From Chloroflexota bacterium (GTDB lineage Bacteria > Chloroflexota > Anaerolineae > Anaerolineales > Villigracilaceae): a stretch of DNA of 7,141 nt. The DNA lies in contig JACPVB010000199.1 of NCBI GenBank assembly GCA_016191985.1, forward strand, positions 1-7,141, read 5' to 3'. Of the stretch, positions 1 through 5,710 are shown in pieces; the stretch's first letter is position 1, and each line of letters begins with the position of its first letter. The notes beneath the pieces are model-generated. The model was not told where the DNA came from, searched no databases, and was given only the letters and a program-made list of their open reading frames with translations. The translations under genes were made by a program, and so were the position numbers.

Positions 1-213
1 CAAAGCGAGCAACTTTCCAGCACCAAGTGAGTCAGCGTAGGAGAAGCCGCCAGGAACGACGAGCAGTTGAAAGTCGGAAAGAAGCGTTTTGTTCATCCGC
101 AGCTCATTGAGCGGAATCCCAGTCGCATCTGCGCCTGCGAGGGTCAGCGCTTCGATGACGTCAAAATCGCGGTTGGAGCCGTGGGCTTGGAGGACGAGTG
201 CTTTTGGTTTCAT
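1..213 (-). CDS. purQ: PurQ, glutaminase subunit of FGAM synthase (5' part, runs off the window)
   Basis: The first 71 codons of a minus-strand gene are present; the rest lies beyond position 1. The translation opens MKPKALVLQAHGSNRDFDVI and reaches VVPGGFSYADSLGAGKLLAL. GSNRDFDVIEAL (residues 12-23) and PGGFSYxD (54-61) are hallmark segments of the class I amidotransferase PurQ. PurQ hydrolyses glutamine and hands ammonia to PurL for conversion of FGAR to FGAM in cytosolic purine synthesis. The nucleophilic cysteine (G-V/I-C-N-G) would lie further downstream and cannot be checked. The start is fixed by an ATGA overlap: the A-T-G of purQ shares bases with the TGA of purL (210-213), which implies translational coupling and one transcript from the promoter at 3055-3083. 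Family usual is PGGFSYGDYLR; here the tail is ADSLGAG, a modest variation. Identification is firm; integrity of the rest is unknown. Confidence 0.93.
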   Translation of the reverse strand, partial: MKPKALVLQAHGSNRDFDVIEALTLAGADATGIPLNELRMNKTLLSDFQLLVVPGGFSYADSLGAGKLLAL

Positions 214-1444
214 GAATGTTTTGGGTTGTTGAATGCATGGACAAGATCGCTGACGGGTATTTCTTCGTTGACAATCTTGAGGATAGGTTCGGATGTAACG
301 TTGCCAATCTTTGTAATTGGGAGATTTGCAAATTGGCTTTCAAATGCAGACGCTTTTTCTGGCGAGACTTCAACCAGCAGGCATCCATTTACTTCTGTAA
401 ATACGCTGACTTTAGTCGGTACTACCGTCATGCCAAGACGACCGCCAATACACATCTCTGCGGCGGCGACGGCGAGCCCACCTTCACTCAAATCGTGGCA
501 CGATCTCACTAAGCCGTTTTGAATCGCTCGGTGCAATGCCCGATAAACCTGCGGAGTTTCTTTGCCCACATCAGGCACAGACTGATCACTATTTACTGGT
601 AACTGATCACTGCCCACTAGATAAACCACATTCCCCGCTTCCTTCAAATCCATCGTAACGGACTTGGTGATGTCATCCATCATGCCAAGCGCGGAGATCA
701 ACAGCGTGGGTGGGATAGCGTGACGTTGACCATCTGTCCCGAGATACTCGTTGTTGAGCGAGTCCTTGCCGCTGATGAAAGGTGTGCCATAGAACAGCGC
801 CGCATCATGACAGCCGCGAGCTGCCTCTACAAGTGAGCCTAAGGTTTCGGGACGGAGTGGGTCACCCCAGCAAAAATTATCGAGGATGGCGATGCGCTCA
901 GGGTCCGCGCCGACAGCGACGGCGTTGCGAATGGCTTCGTCAATGACGGCGAATGCCATGCGATAGGCGTCGCGTTTGCCATATTCGGGGTTGATGCCGT
1001 TCGAGAGAACAATGCCTTTCATTCCCTTCGTGCCAATCGGTTTAATGACCGTTGCATCGGAAGGCGCATCCGCTTCGACGCCCGTCAGCGGCTTGACCAC
1101 CGTCCCACCTTGTATCTCATGGTCGTAGATGCGAATCACGGAGGCTTTGCTGGCGATGTTGGGAGAGGAGAGAAGATTGAGGAGGGTTTCTTTGATATTT
1201 ACGATTTGCGATTTACGATTTTCGATTTTTTCTTCTGATAACTGATTACTGATAACTGCACTTAACTTTCTTTGAGGAATGCCCTCATGCAAAAATTCGT
1301 TATCCATATCCACGACAGGGCTTCTGTTGTAGCGGACGATCAAACGATGATTGCCTGTGATAGAGCCAATATCTGTTAATTCAGTATCGAAGGTGTCGCA
1401 GAGTTCTTGCAGGGCGGGGATATTTTCGGGAGCAACGGCTAACA
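210..1444 (-). CDS. purL: PurL C-terminal part (FGAM synthase, downstream of the frameshift)
   Basis: This reading frame carries the second half of FGAM synthase (411 residues from VLAVAPENIPAL). The frame is open up to about 1532, but residues before 1444 are out-of-frame sequence, not PurL. Visible family motifs are LDNFCWGDP, FISGKDSLNNEY (about residues 755-766 of a repaired protein), SALGMMDD, and CHDLSEGGLAVAAAEM (about 845-860), which belongs to the second ATP-grasp-like AIRS lobe. The protein ends HAFNNPKHS with TGA overlapping the purQ ATG. Two loops are occupied by 7-bp tandem repeats (1194-1258 and 578-619), giving low-complexity peptides NRKSQIVNIK and GSDQLPVNSDQS where other PurL proteins have different loop sequence. 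No plausible independent ribosome site was seen at the break, so as sequenced this half would be translated poorly or not at all. Confidence 0.92.
578..619. repeat. Heptamer tandem repeat inside purL, copy a (NNNACTR x 6)
   Basis: Plus-strand units are CAGACTG, ATCACTA, TTTACTG, GTAACTG, ATCACTG and CCCACTA: six contiguous 7-bp units sharing ACTG/ACTA at the end. They encode the loop GSDQLPVNSDQS of PurL. The same ACTGAT-type heptamer recurs at 1235-1258. Confidence 0.75.
1194..1258. repeat. Heptamer tandem repeats inside purL, copy b (NCGATTT x 5 and CTGATNA x 3)
   Basis: Positions 1194-1228 hold GATATTT, ACGATTT, GCGATTT, ACGATTT, TCGATTT. Positions 1235-1255 hold CTGATAA, CTGATTA, CTGATAA followed by CTG. 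Both are 7-bp periodic and lie in a non-conserved PurL loop between FLHEGIPQRKL and LLNLLSSPNIASK. Confidence 0.8.
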
Positions 1445-3043
1445 CATGCGTTCCTGCGCCTCTGATAACCAAATCTCCCACGGAGCAAGACCTGGGTATT
1501 TCAAGCGGACGTTTCGCAGTTCCACATCGCAACCAATGGTAGACGCCATCTCGCCAACCGCGGATGATAAACCACCTGCGCCGCAGTCGGTGATGTCGTT
1601 GTAAAGTTTGAAGTCACGGGCGCGGGTGATGACATCGATGAGTCCTTTTTCGACGATGGGGTCACCAATTTGAACGGATGCGCCTGCAACTTCGCCTGTC
1701 TGCGCATCCATCGTCATGGAGGAGAAGGTCGCACCACGCAAGCCGTCACGTCCCGTGCGCCCGCCGAGGACGATGATACGGTCGCCGACTTGCGGATTCT
1801 TGCGGTGCAATCCCTTTGGGGCGATGCCGACACATCCGCAAAAGACGAGCGGATTGGCAGCATAGCCTTCGTCAAAAAGAATCGCGCCGTTGACGGTTGG
1901 GATGCCGATTTTGTTGCCGTAATCCTGCACACCTGCAACGACTCCGCTCATGATGCGTTTGGGATGAAGCACACCTTCGGGCAGGTCATCGAATGAGATG
2001 TTTTGTTTGCCAAAGCAAAGCACATCGGTATTTGCAATTGGCTTGGCGGAGACGCCCAGGATGTCGCGGATAACGCCGCCGACGCCCGTGTTTGCGCCAC
2101 CGAATGGTTCAATAGCAGAGGGATGATTGTGCGTCTCGGCTTTGAAGGAGATTTCAAATTCATCGTCGAAGTCAATGATGCCAGCGTTGTCCACGAATGC
2201 AGAGCGGACCCAGGGAGCGTTGATCTTATCGGTTGCAGATTTCAAATAAGTCTTGATGAGCGAGTCAATCGTTTCCGTGTGTACCTGTGTACCTGTATAC
2301 CTGTATACCTCTATCTTCGCCTTAAATGTCTTATGCCCACAATGCTCACTCCATGTCTGTGCGATGGTTTCGAATTCAACGTCGGTTAAGTCGCGGTTTT
2401 CTTTTTGGCAATAATCACGGATGGCTTGCATCTCCGCCAGGTCGAGCGCGGCGCGGCGGTCTTTGGAGAGGGCGAGGAGTTCGTCATCGGAAAGACCGCG
2501 AATGATAATTGTTTCAACTGCTCCACTTGATTCGACTTCTTCAGGGAAAGATGGTTCGATGCTGCCAATCTTCCAGTGTTGAATAACATTGTTTGCCAGC
2601 AGGGTAGCGGATATGGAAGCGGATAAACGGATAGTTTCGGATGGTGAAACGGTTTTGTCGAAGTGTAGGACGAAACGCTGCCCTGTGGCGGCGCGGTGGA
2701 CTCCGTTAATTCCAAGTTCGTGGGCGGCGCGGATAATTTCATTTGCAATGGGGTCGGTAACACCGGGGCGTAGTGTCACTTCCAGAATAACCGTATCAGG
2801 CTTGGGCGGGGAAAGAGGCGCAGGCATTTCATCCCATGTGATGGTTTGGGTGACAGGGTCGCTTAAAAGTTTGAGAGCCAACTGCTGCAATTCTTCCTGC
2901 GACAATTGGCTCTCGATAAAGTAGAGGTCCTGACACTCCACCTGTTGAAGCTGGTGGAATCCGAGCGCGCGCGCATCGGCAAGGTAGCCCGCAGAATGCG
3001 GGTCCTTTTGGAGGGAGCGGGTGATGAAGCGATGGGTGGTCAT
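1439..3043 (-). CDS. purL: PurL N-terminal part, PurSL type (FGAM synthase, upstream of the frameshift)
   Basis: FGAM synthase converts FGAR, glutamine and ATP to FGAM (with PurQ supplying ammonia) in the cytosol. Residues about 1-80 (HRFITRS..., LYFIESQLSQEEL, LLSDPVTQ) and 84-165 (VILEVTLRPGVTDP, ...GQRFVLHF) look like two PurS-type ferredoxin-like units fused in front of PurL, so no separate purS is expected. The catalytic part follows: TWSEHCGHKTFKA (about 227-239), ETHNHPSAIEPFGGANTG (about 301-318), DCGAGGLSSAVGEMA, and LSEAQERM. Just after ERM the frame hits TGT TAG, while the expected continuation VLAVAPEN is in the next frame, so one G appears lost. Repairing it gives a 944-residue protein, a sensible length. 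The start ATG lies 11 bp after the -10 box, so the leader is very short and no strong ribosome site is visible. An 8-bp repeat sits inside at 2278-2309. Confidence 0.93.
   Translation of the reverse strand: MTTHRFITRSLQKDPHSAGYLADARALGFHQLQQVECQDLYFIESQLSQEELQQLALKLLSDPVTQTITWDEMPAPLSPPKPDTVILEVTLRPGVTDPIANEIIRAAHELGINGVHRAATGQRFVLHFDKTVSPSETIRLSASISATLLANNVIQHWKIGSIEPSFPEEVESSGAVETIIIRGLSDDELLALSKDRRAALDLAEMQAIRDYCQKENRDLTDVEFETIAQTWSEHCGHKTFKAKIEVYRYTGTQVHTETIDSLIKTYLKSATDKINAPWVRSAFVDNAGIIDFDDEFEISFKAETHNHPSAIEPFGGANTGVGGVIRDILGVSAKPIANTDVLCFGKQNISFDDLPEGVLHPKRIMSGVVAGVQDYGNKIGIPTVNGAILFDEGYAANPLVFCGCVGIAPKGLHRKNPQVGDRIIVLGGRTGRDGLRGATFSSMTMDAQTGEVAGASVQIGDPIVEKGLIDVITRARDFKLYNDITDCGAGGLSSAVGEMASTIGCDVELRNVRLKYPGLAPWEIWLSEAQERMC
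1443..1447 (-). other. purL: Frameshift point in purL (apparent one-base deletion)
   Basis: On the minus strand the codons run GAA CGC ATG TGT TAG. With one extra G after ATG they would read ATG GTG TTA GCC, giving the family-typical ERMVLAV. Homology switches frame exactly here, with nothing missing on either side. No slippery heptamer is evident, so a sequencing or assembly error or a recent mutation is more likely than programmed frameshifting. Confidence 0.88.
2278..2309. repeat. Octamer tandem repeat inside purL (4 x 8 bp)
   Basis: Four contiguous units on the plus strand: TGTGTACC twice, then TGTATACC twice. They encode the VYRYTGTQVHT stretch of PurL just before ETIDSLIKTYL. Because the unit is not a multiple of three, gain or loss of one unit would shift the frame. 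Confidence 0.85.
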
Positions 3044-3054
3044 AAGCTTCGAGG

Positions 3055-3083
3055 ATTTTACTCAAGAATATTTGTCTAGTCAA
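3055..3083 (-). promoter_or_regulatory. Sigma70-type promoter of the purL-purQ operon
   Basis: On the minus strand TTGACT (3083-3078) and TAAAAT (3060-3055) are separated by exactly 17 bp, close to the TTGACA-17-TATAAT consensus. Transcription would start about 7 bp further, leaving only a handful of bases before the purL ATG at 3043. The transcript is therefore leaderless or nearly so. No riboswitch or operator can be placed between promoter and gene. Confidence 0.75.
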
Positions 3084-3136
3084 ATGTAAAAACCCCTATG
3101 ATTTTGAAAGTTTTTATTCGGCGAATTCGGTTGTAT

Positions 3137-3177
3137 AGCCACAGATCCCGGTAAGCAATTAACCGATTTCAGTGGCT
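3137..3177. repeat. Imperfect inverted repeat between purL promoter and transposase remnant
   Basis: AGCCAC (3137-3142) pairs with GTGGCT (3172-3177), with an inner CGGT/ACCG pair at 3149-3152 and 3162-3165. It lies just ahead of the transposase remnant, so it could be part of an insertion-sequence end. There is no T-tract, so a terminator is not favoured. The rest of 3084-3225 shows nothing recognisable. Confidence 0.35.
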
Positions 3178-3225
3178 GTTCAAAAAGGTAGTAACCCTTT
3201 TAGGTTTAGGCAGGTGTTATTCAAT

Positions 3226-3431
3226 ATGGGGATGAATAATGGAAAAGTGACCGTCAGGGCCTACACCACGAAGCGACCGAACTTATTGCCACCGAGTTTG
3301 GAAGAAATTGATCTCGGAATATCCTCTGATGTGAGTGGTCAACCGTGTGATTGAGAGAATCGATATCCATCTACTATTGGAGAAGTACAAAGGCGGCGGG
3401 GATAAGCAGTTATCATCTACGCCTGCCTTTG
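3226..3431 (+). pseudogene. N-terminal remnant of an IS1182-family-like transposase
   Basis: Read across three frame changes this stretch resembles the start of IS1182-type transposases, whose N-termini read roughly LLPPSLxELI-ENHxVRVVNxVIxxIDxxxLxxKYKGGGxSSYHPRM. Here RPNLLPPSLEE is in the first frame. After an extra A near 3308, LISEYPLM-stop-VVNRVIERIDIHLLLEKYKGGG follows in a second frame. After another shift near 3401, ISSYHLRL follows in a third. An in-frame TGA replaces a probable arginine codon at about 3332. Similarity stops near 3431, so about 70 residues survive and the DDE catalytic domain is absent. It is the only plus-strand gene trace in the window. The family is assigned from remembered motifs; the pseudogene status is seen directly. 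Confidence 0.72.
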
Positions 3432-3616
3432 ACCTCCAGGTTCGTTGAATGGAAAGTATCTATCTCGATTTTCCCCTCTGCAAAGTTGACCCAGATCCAG
3501 TCATCGCCCTGCCTTCCAAAACGGACGTTCTGGAAATGCTGCATCAGCTTTTCGAGGATATCCTCGAACTTTTCCCGATCCAACTCGGCGAAGATGACAA
3601 ATTCATCCTGATCCAT
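3413..3616 (-). CDS. Small hypothetical acidic protein, possibly 3'-truncated
   Basis: A 67-residue minus-strand frame starting MDQDEFVIFAELDREKFEDI and containing GDDWIWVNFAEGKIEIDTF. Its composition (many acidic residues, aromatic WIW, alternating hydrophobics) is that of a real small folded protein, helix first and then beta strands. The start is supported by GGAGAG a few bases upstream of the ATG. I do not recognise the family. The last residues (EVKGRRR) run into the transposase remnant on the other strand, so the original C-terminus was probably lost when that element inserted or decayed. The frame opposite (3449-3673, plus) is a less convincing reading of the same DNA. Whether it is expressed is unknown; a TATACT (-10-like) lies upstream at 3668-3673 but no good -35 accompanies it. 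Confidence 0.5.
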   Translation of the reverse strand: MDQDEFVIFAELDREKFEDILEKLMQHFQNVRFGRQGDDWIWVNFAEGKIEIDTFHSTNLEVKGRRR

Positions 3617-3672
3617 GGTTGCTCTCCAGATAACGCTAAAGGCGGGAGCGGACTTACTTTGCGCGGAGTATA

Positions 3673-3808
3673 AACCTGTTTTGGGGATAAATTAGTTTCT
3701 GGTGCGAAACTCGCTCAAGCCGCCGTCTCGGCGGCGTTCTGCGAATAAATCCTTCGCCGAGGACGGCGAAGGGAGCATCTCATGGAACCTGTTTTGGGGA
3801 TAAATTAG
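3673..3808. repeat. 23-bp direct repeats flanking a 90-bp double-hairpin element
   Basis: The same 23 bases (beginning AACCTGTTTTGGGGATAA) occur at 3673-3695 and 3786-3808. The 90 bp between them hold two perfect hairpins: GCCGCCG-TCT-CGGCGGC (3719-3735) and CCTTCGCCG-AGGA-CGGCGAAGG (3751-3772). The hairpins share an inverted CGCCGTC/TCGGCG core. This looks like a small palindromic mobile repeat (REP or MITE class) with duplicated flanks. There is no gene in 3617-3955; this element and the adjacent triplet repeat are all that is visible. Confidence 0.75.
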
Positions 3809-3859
3809 GCCAACAAACTTTTGAGTTAAGCCAACAAAAACCGGAGTTAAGCCAACAAA
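3805..3859. repeat. Three 13-bp motifs at exact 21-bp spacing, insertion-element-end-like
   Basis: TTAGGCCAACAAA at 3805-3817, then TTAAGCCAACAAA at 3826-3838 and 3847-3859. Starts are 21 bp apart, two helical turns. On the minus strand the unit is TTTGTTGGCTTAA. Spaced multiple repeats of this kind are known at the ends of IS21-family elements, where they bind transposase. No transposase is present, so the assignment is only a suggestion. Confidence 0.6.
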
Positions 3860-3955
3860 CTTCCAGGCACAGCTAATCCGACAGTTTGACCGAGGAATTG
3901 GCGGAAAAATCGTTCTTTTTATGCTCGAATGAAGCTATTTCCAATCCACGCCATT

Positions 3956-4339
3956 CTACCCTTTGACATAAGAAAACTTTTCGGTGATGAGACCGCCCTG
4001 TACCTGGAAGATGTCAACCCCACGGACATGTCCCTTTTGGCCCACCGCATCCACCCAGTTGTATTTCCAGCGCATGATACACCTTCTTCCAAAACCGAAA
4101 ATCTCTTCGATCTCGATCTGGGCGTGGGGAGACTCGCGGAAGAAATCCTGCCAAAACTGAGTCACCGCTTCCTTCCCTGAATATACAGTGCCGTCCGGGG
4201 CTGGATCGGTGTTTTCAAAGACGCAGTCCTCGCTCATCCATTGCATCATCCCTGCCACATCGTGACGGTTGAAGGCCTCATTGAATTCAAGGACAACACG
4301 GATCGCTGATTCTACCTTTGACATACGGGCTGGACTCAT
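3956..4339 (-). CDS. SnoaL-like / NTF2-fold protein
   Basis: A 127-residue protein beginning MSPARMSKVESAIRVVLEFN. The pattern is typical of the SnoaL-like branch of the NTF2 fold. It has an N-terminal helix ending EAFNRHDVAGMMQWMSEDCVF, GTVYSGKEAVTQFWQDFF with the helix after the G-KEA turn, then curved-sheet strands IEIEEIFGFG, IMRWKYNWVDA and HVRGVDIFQVQGGLITEKFSYVK. Such proteins form a cone-shaped pocket for small molecules; the substrate cannot be read from sequence. The frame is open to 4417, but the internal ATG at 4339 is chosen because AGGAGG lies 8 bp upstream and the conserved part starts right after it. It is a monocistronic-looking gene flanked by a repeat zone downstream and the membrane protein gene upstream, both on the same strand. 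Complete length for the family. Confidence 0.85.
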   Translation of the reverse strand: MSPARMSKVESAIRVVLEFNEAFNRHDVAGMMQWMSEDCVFENTDPAPDGTVYSGKEAVTQFWQDFFRESPHAQIEIEEIFGFGRRCIMRWKYNWVDAVGQKGHVRGVDIFQVQGGLITEKFSYVKG

Positions 4340-4347
4340 AGGGACGA

Positions 4348-4353
4348 CCTCCT
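4348..4353 (-). promoter_or_regulatory. Strong Shine-Dalgarno site that fixes the SnoaL-like start
   Basis: AGGAGG on the minus strand, 8 bp ahead of the ATG at 4339. It decides against the upstream in-frame ATG at 4417, which would add 26 residues unlike the family. Confidence 0.8.
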
Positions 4354-4515
4354 GGTTGATTAAGAAAGCGTTTTGAAAAAGGCTGAGGCGTGGAAAACTG
4401 CTTGAAACGCGGCGCATACCCGCCAGTCAAGTGCGCGCTGTAATAGGCGGTGTATATTTTCTGGGGATGATCTCTTGTCTGAAATCAATCATTCAATCAG
4501 AGTCACTCCAAATAT

Positions 4516-5133
4516 TCATACACCCAGCGGTTCGGTGGATTGCACCTGCTTCACAAGCAGTGCTAATACTGCGGCTGTAACACAGGCTGGCACAAAGCCC
4601 AAAGTTAATAGTCCGAATTGATCAATTGTATTACCGACAGTTATGAGTGCTAACAACCCCCAGCCAACTCCATTGGCGCCAATCCACCAACCTGCAGAGG
4701 GTAAACGTTGTCGTAGCAACAGCCATTGCCCCACACCAATTGACAACCCCATCACAATAAATACTAAGTCTAGGTCGGTGGATAGGCCTTTCCACCCAAG
4801 CCAGTTTGAAATCACGAGTACGAGCATTCCCAGGAGCCAACCCACGATTGTGGCTAAGACCCACCAGCCCATGCGCGGCCAATATCGCTGCAATAGCCCA
4901 TATTGGAGTAGGCCCGTCAAAAGCCCTACAAGCGGAACAAAGGTGTACATATACAAATAATCTTCAGTAATATGGCGTACCCCATTTACATCGATATATT
5001 CACCAACGAAATTTATGATCAGGCGAAGGACGAGAAGATCGAGGAGAAACGCAAGGGGGACACTTAGGGATGACAAAATGATCCAGGTTGGATAAAAGAA
5101 CCATTCGGGCTTTTTGTGAATTGTTGTTGCCAT
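4516..5133 (-). CDS. Six-helix integral membrane protein with an internal repeat
   Basis: A 205-residue protein of unknown function. Hydrophobic segments at about 17-43, 62-82, 89-113, 121-140, 147-167 and 173-194 suggest six membrane helices and no cleaved signal peptide. Two segments 59 residues apart, GLLQYGLLQRYWPRMGWW (74-91) and GVGQWLLLRQRLPSAGWW (133-150), share the pattern G-x-x-Q-(W/Y)-x-L-L-(Q/R)-x-x-x-P-x-x-G-W-W. A helix hairpin has therefore been duplicated. GAGGAG 8 bp ahead of the ATG supports the start. The gene lies directly after the last attC-like site and in cassette orientation. However, no attC-like repeat follows its stop codon, so it is either the flanking chromosomal gene or a cassette that lost its recombination site. 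I know no function for this family. Confidence 0.8.
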   Translation of the reverse strand: MATTIHKKPEWFFYPTWIILSSLSVPLAFLLDLLVLRLIINFVGEYIDVNGVRHITEDYLYMYTFVPLVGLLTGLLQYGLLQRYWPRMGWWVLATIVGWLLGMLVLVISNWLGWKGLSTDLDLVFIVMGLSIGVGQWLLLRQRLPSAGWWIGANGVGWGLLALITVGNTIDQFGLLTLGFVPACVTAAVLALLVKQVQSTEPLGV

Positions 5134-5182
5134 TTCTGCGTCTCCTCAATGTACTACAAATCTTTCATCTCTGGAATGAATC

Positions 5183-5337
5183 GCTCAACGGCTTGCGTTG
5201 ACCTGTGTGTGGGCGTGTCTCGACAAGCTCGACAACCAGGCGTGGACTCTGCTTGGGAGCAGGAAAAACCCGAAGCCAAGAAAATGCTTGTAAATCGCGC
5301 AGACTCCCACACGTCGGGTGCACGCTTTGTTGGCACG
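5183..5337 (-). repeat. attC-like recombination site 3 (end of the mazEF cassette)
   Basis: Read on the minus strand the site opens CGTGCCAAC (5337-5329) and closes GTTGAGC (5189-5183). The inner arms pair ACC (5319-5317) with GGT (5203-5201) and GTGTGGG (5312-5306) with CCCACAC (5213-5207). A 4-base versus 3-base interior loop leaves one extra base on the 5' arm, as in known attC sites. The central part (CTTGGCTTCGGGTTTTTCC and neighbours) is shared with the other two copies. Compared with them it carries about 24 extra bases near 5215-5238 containing two CTCGACAA units. Confidence 0.75.
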
Positions 5338-5355
5338 TTCTTGTTGTGCAAGACT

Positions 5356-5706
5356 CTACATGCTTTGAAGTTGTTCACGAATTAAGGTACTTAATTTCTT
5401 GATGACTTCATTAAATTGTTCTGGTGGCAACTTGCAACTAAACTTTGCGTTTCTTGCTTTCCAATCAAGGCTTTTTACTTGGTCAGATAAAATTGCACCT
5501 TTTGCCTCTAATCCTTCAGGTATCAAAACTTCAAAAGGATACCCTTTGACCTGGCTTGTGATGGGGCAGAGGATTGCTAAACCAACTTTTCCGTTATAAG
5601 CCTTTGGAGACAAAACCAATGCTGGTCTGTGTCCTGCTTGCTCATGCCCTGCTTGTGGATTGAACATTATCCAAACAATGTCGCCGCTATCAGGAATATA
5701 TGCCAT
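5356..5706 (-). CDS. mazF: MazF/PemK-family toxin, mRNA-cleaving endoribonuclease
   Basis: A 116-residue protein of normal family length. Diagnostic motifs are the N-terminal PDSGDIVWIMFNPQAG (residues 5-20), GHRPALVLSP (25-34) and CPITSQVKGYPFEV (47-60), then ILSDQVKSLDW (about 92-102). R27 and the T50-S51 pair fit the arginine and threonine positions implicated in catalysis in MazF. Known members cleave mRNA at short sequences and are neutralised by the paired antitoxin; the target sequence here cannot be predicted. The start codon is 4 bp after the mazE stop, so translation is coupled. The stop lies 18 bp before the attC-like core box. No internal damage is seen, so toxin and antitoxin both look intact. 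Confidence 0.93.
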   Translation of the reverse strand: MAYIPDSGDIVWIMFNPQAGHEQAGHRPALVLSPKAYNGKVGLAILCPITSQVKGYPFEVLIPEGLEAKGAILSDQVKSLDWKARNAKFSCKLPPEQFNEVIKKLSTLIREQLQSM

Positions 5707-5710
5707 AGGT

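Noticed and set aside
67..522. Plus-strand open frame opposite purQ/purL
   Set aside because: Its sequence is the antisense of well-recognised PurL and PurQ; no family features or ribosome site.
1440..1455. Programmed ribosomal frameshift in purL
   Set aside because: No slippery heptamer or evident downstream structure; PurL is not known to use frameshifting.
1670..2924. Several plus-strand and minus-strand open frames overlapping purL
   Set aside because: All are shadows of the long PurL frame, which carries clear family motifs through the same DNA.
3449..3673. Plus-strand 74-codon frame opposite the small gene at 3413-3616
   Set aside because: The minus-strand reading has a ribosome site and more protein-like composition; only one can easily be real.
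4340..4417. Longer SnoaL-like protein starting at 4417
   Set aside because: The extra 26 residues are not family-like and the strong AGGAGG site lies ahead of the ATG at 4339.
4418..4450. GC-rich hairpin (ACCCGCC...GGCGGT) downstream of the membrane protein as a degenerate attC or a terminator
   Set aside because: It shares only scattered bases with the attC-like copies, lacks the GTTGAGC-matching box and the central conserved part, and has no T-tract.
5116..5402. Short frames on both strands across 5116-5402
   Set aside because: They run through attC-like site 3; codon content follows the repeat, not a protein.
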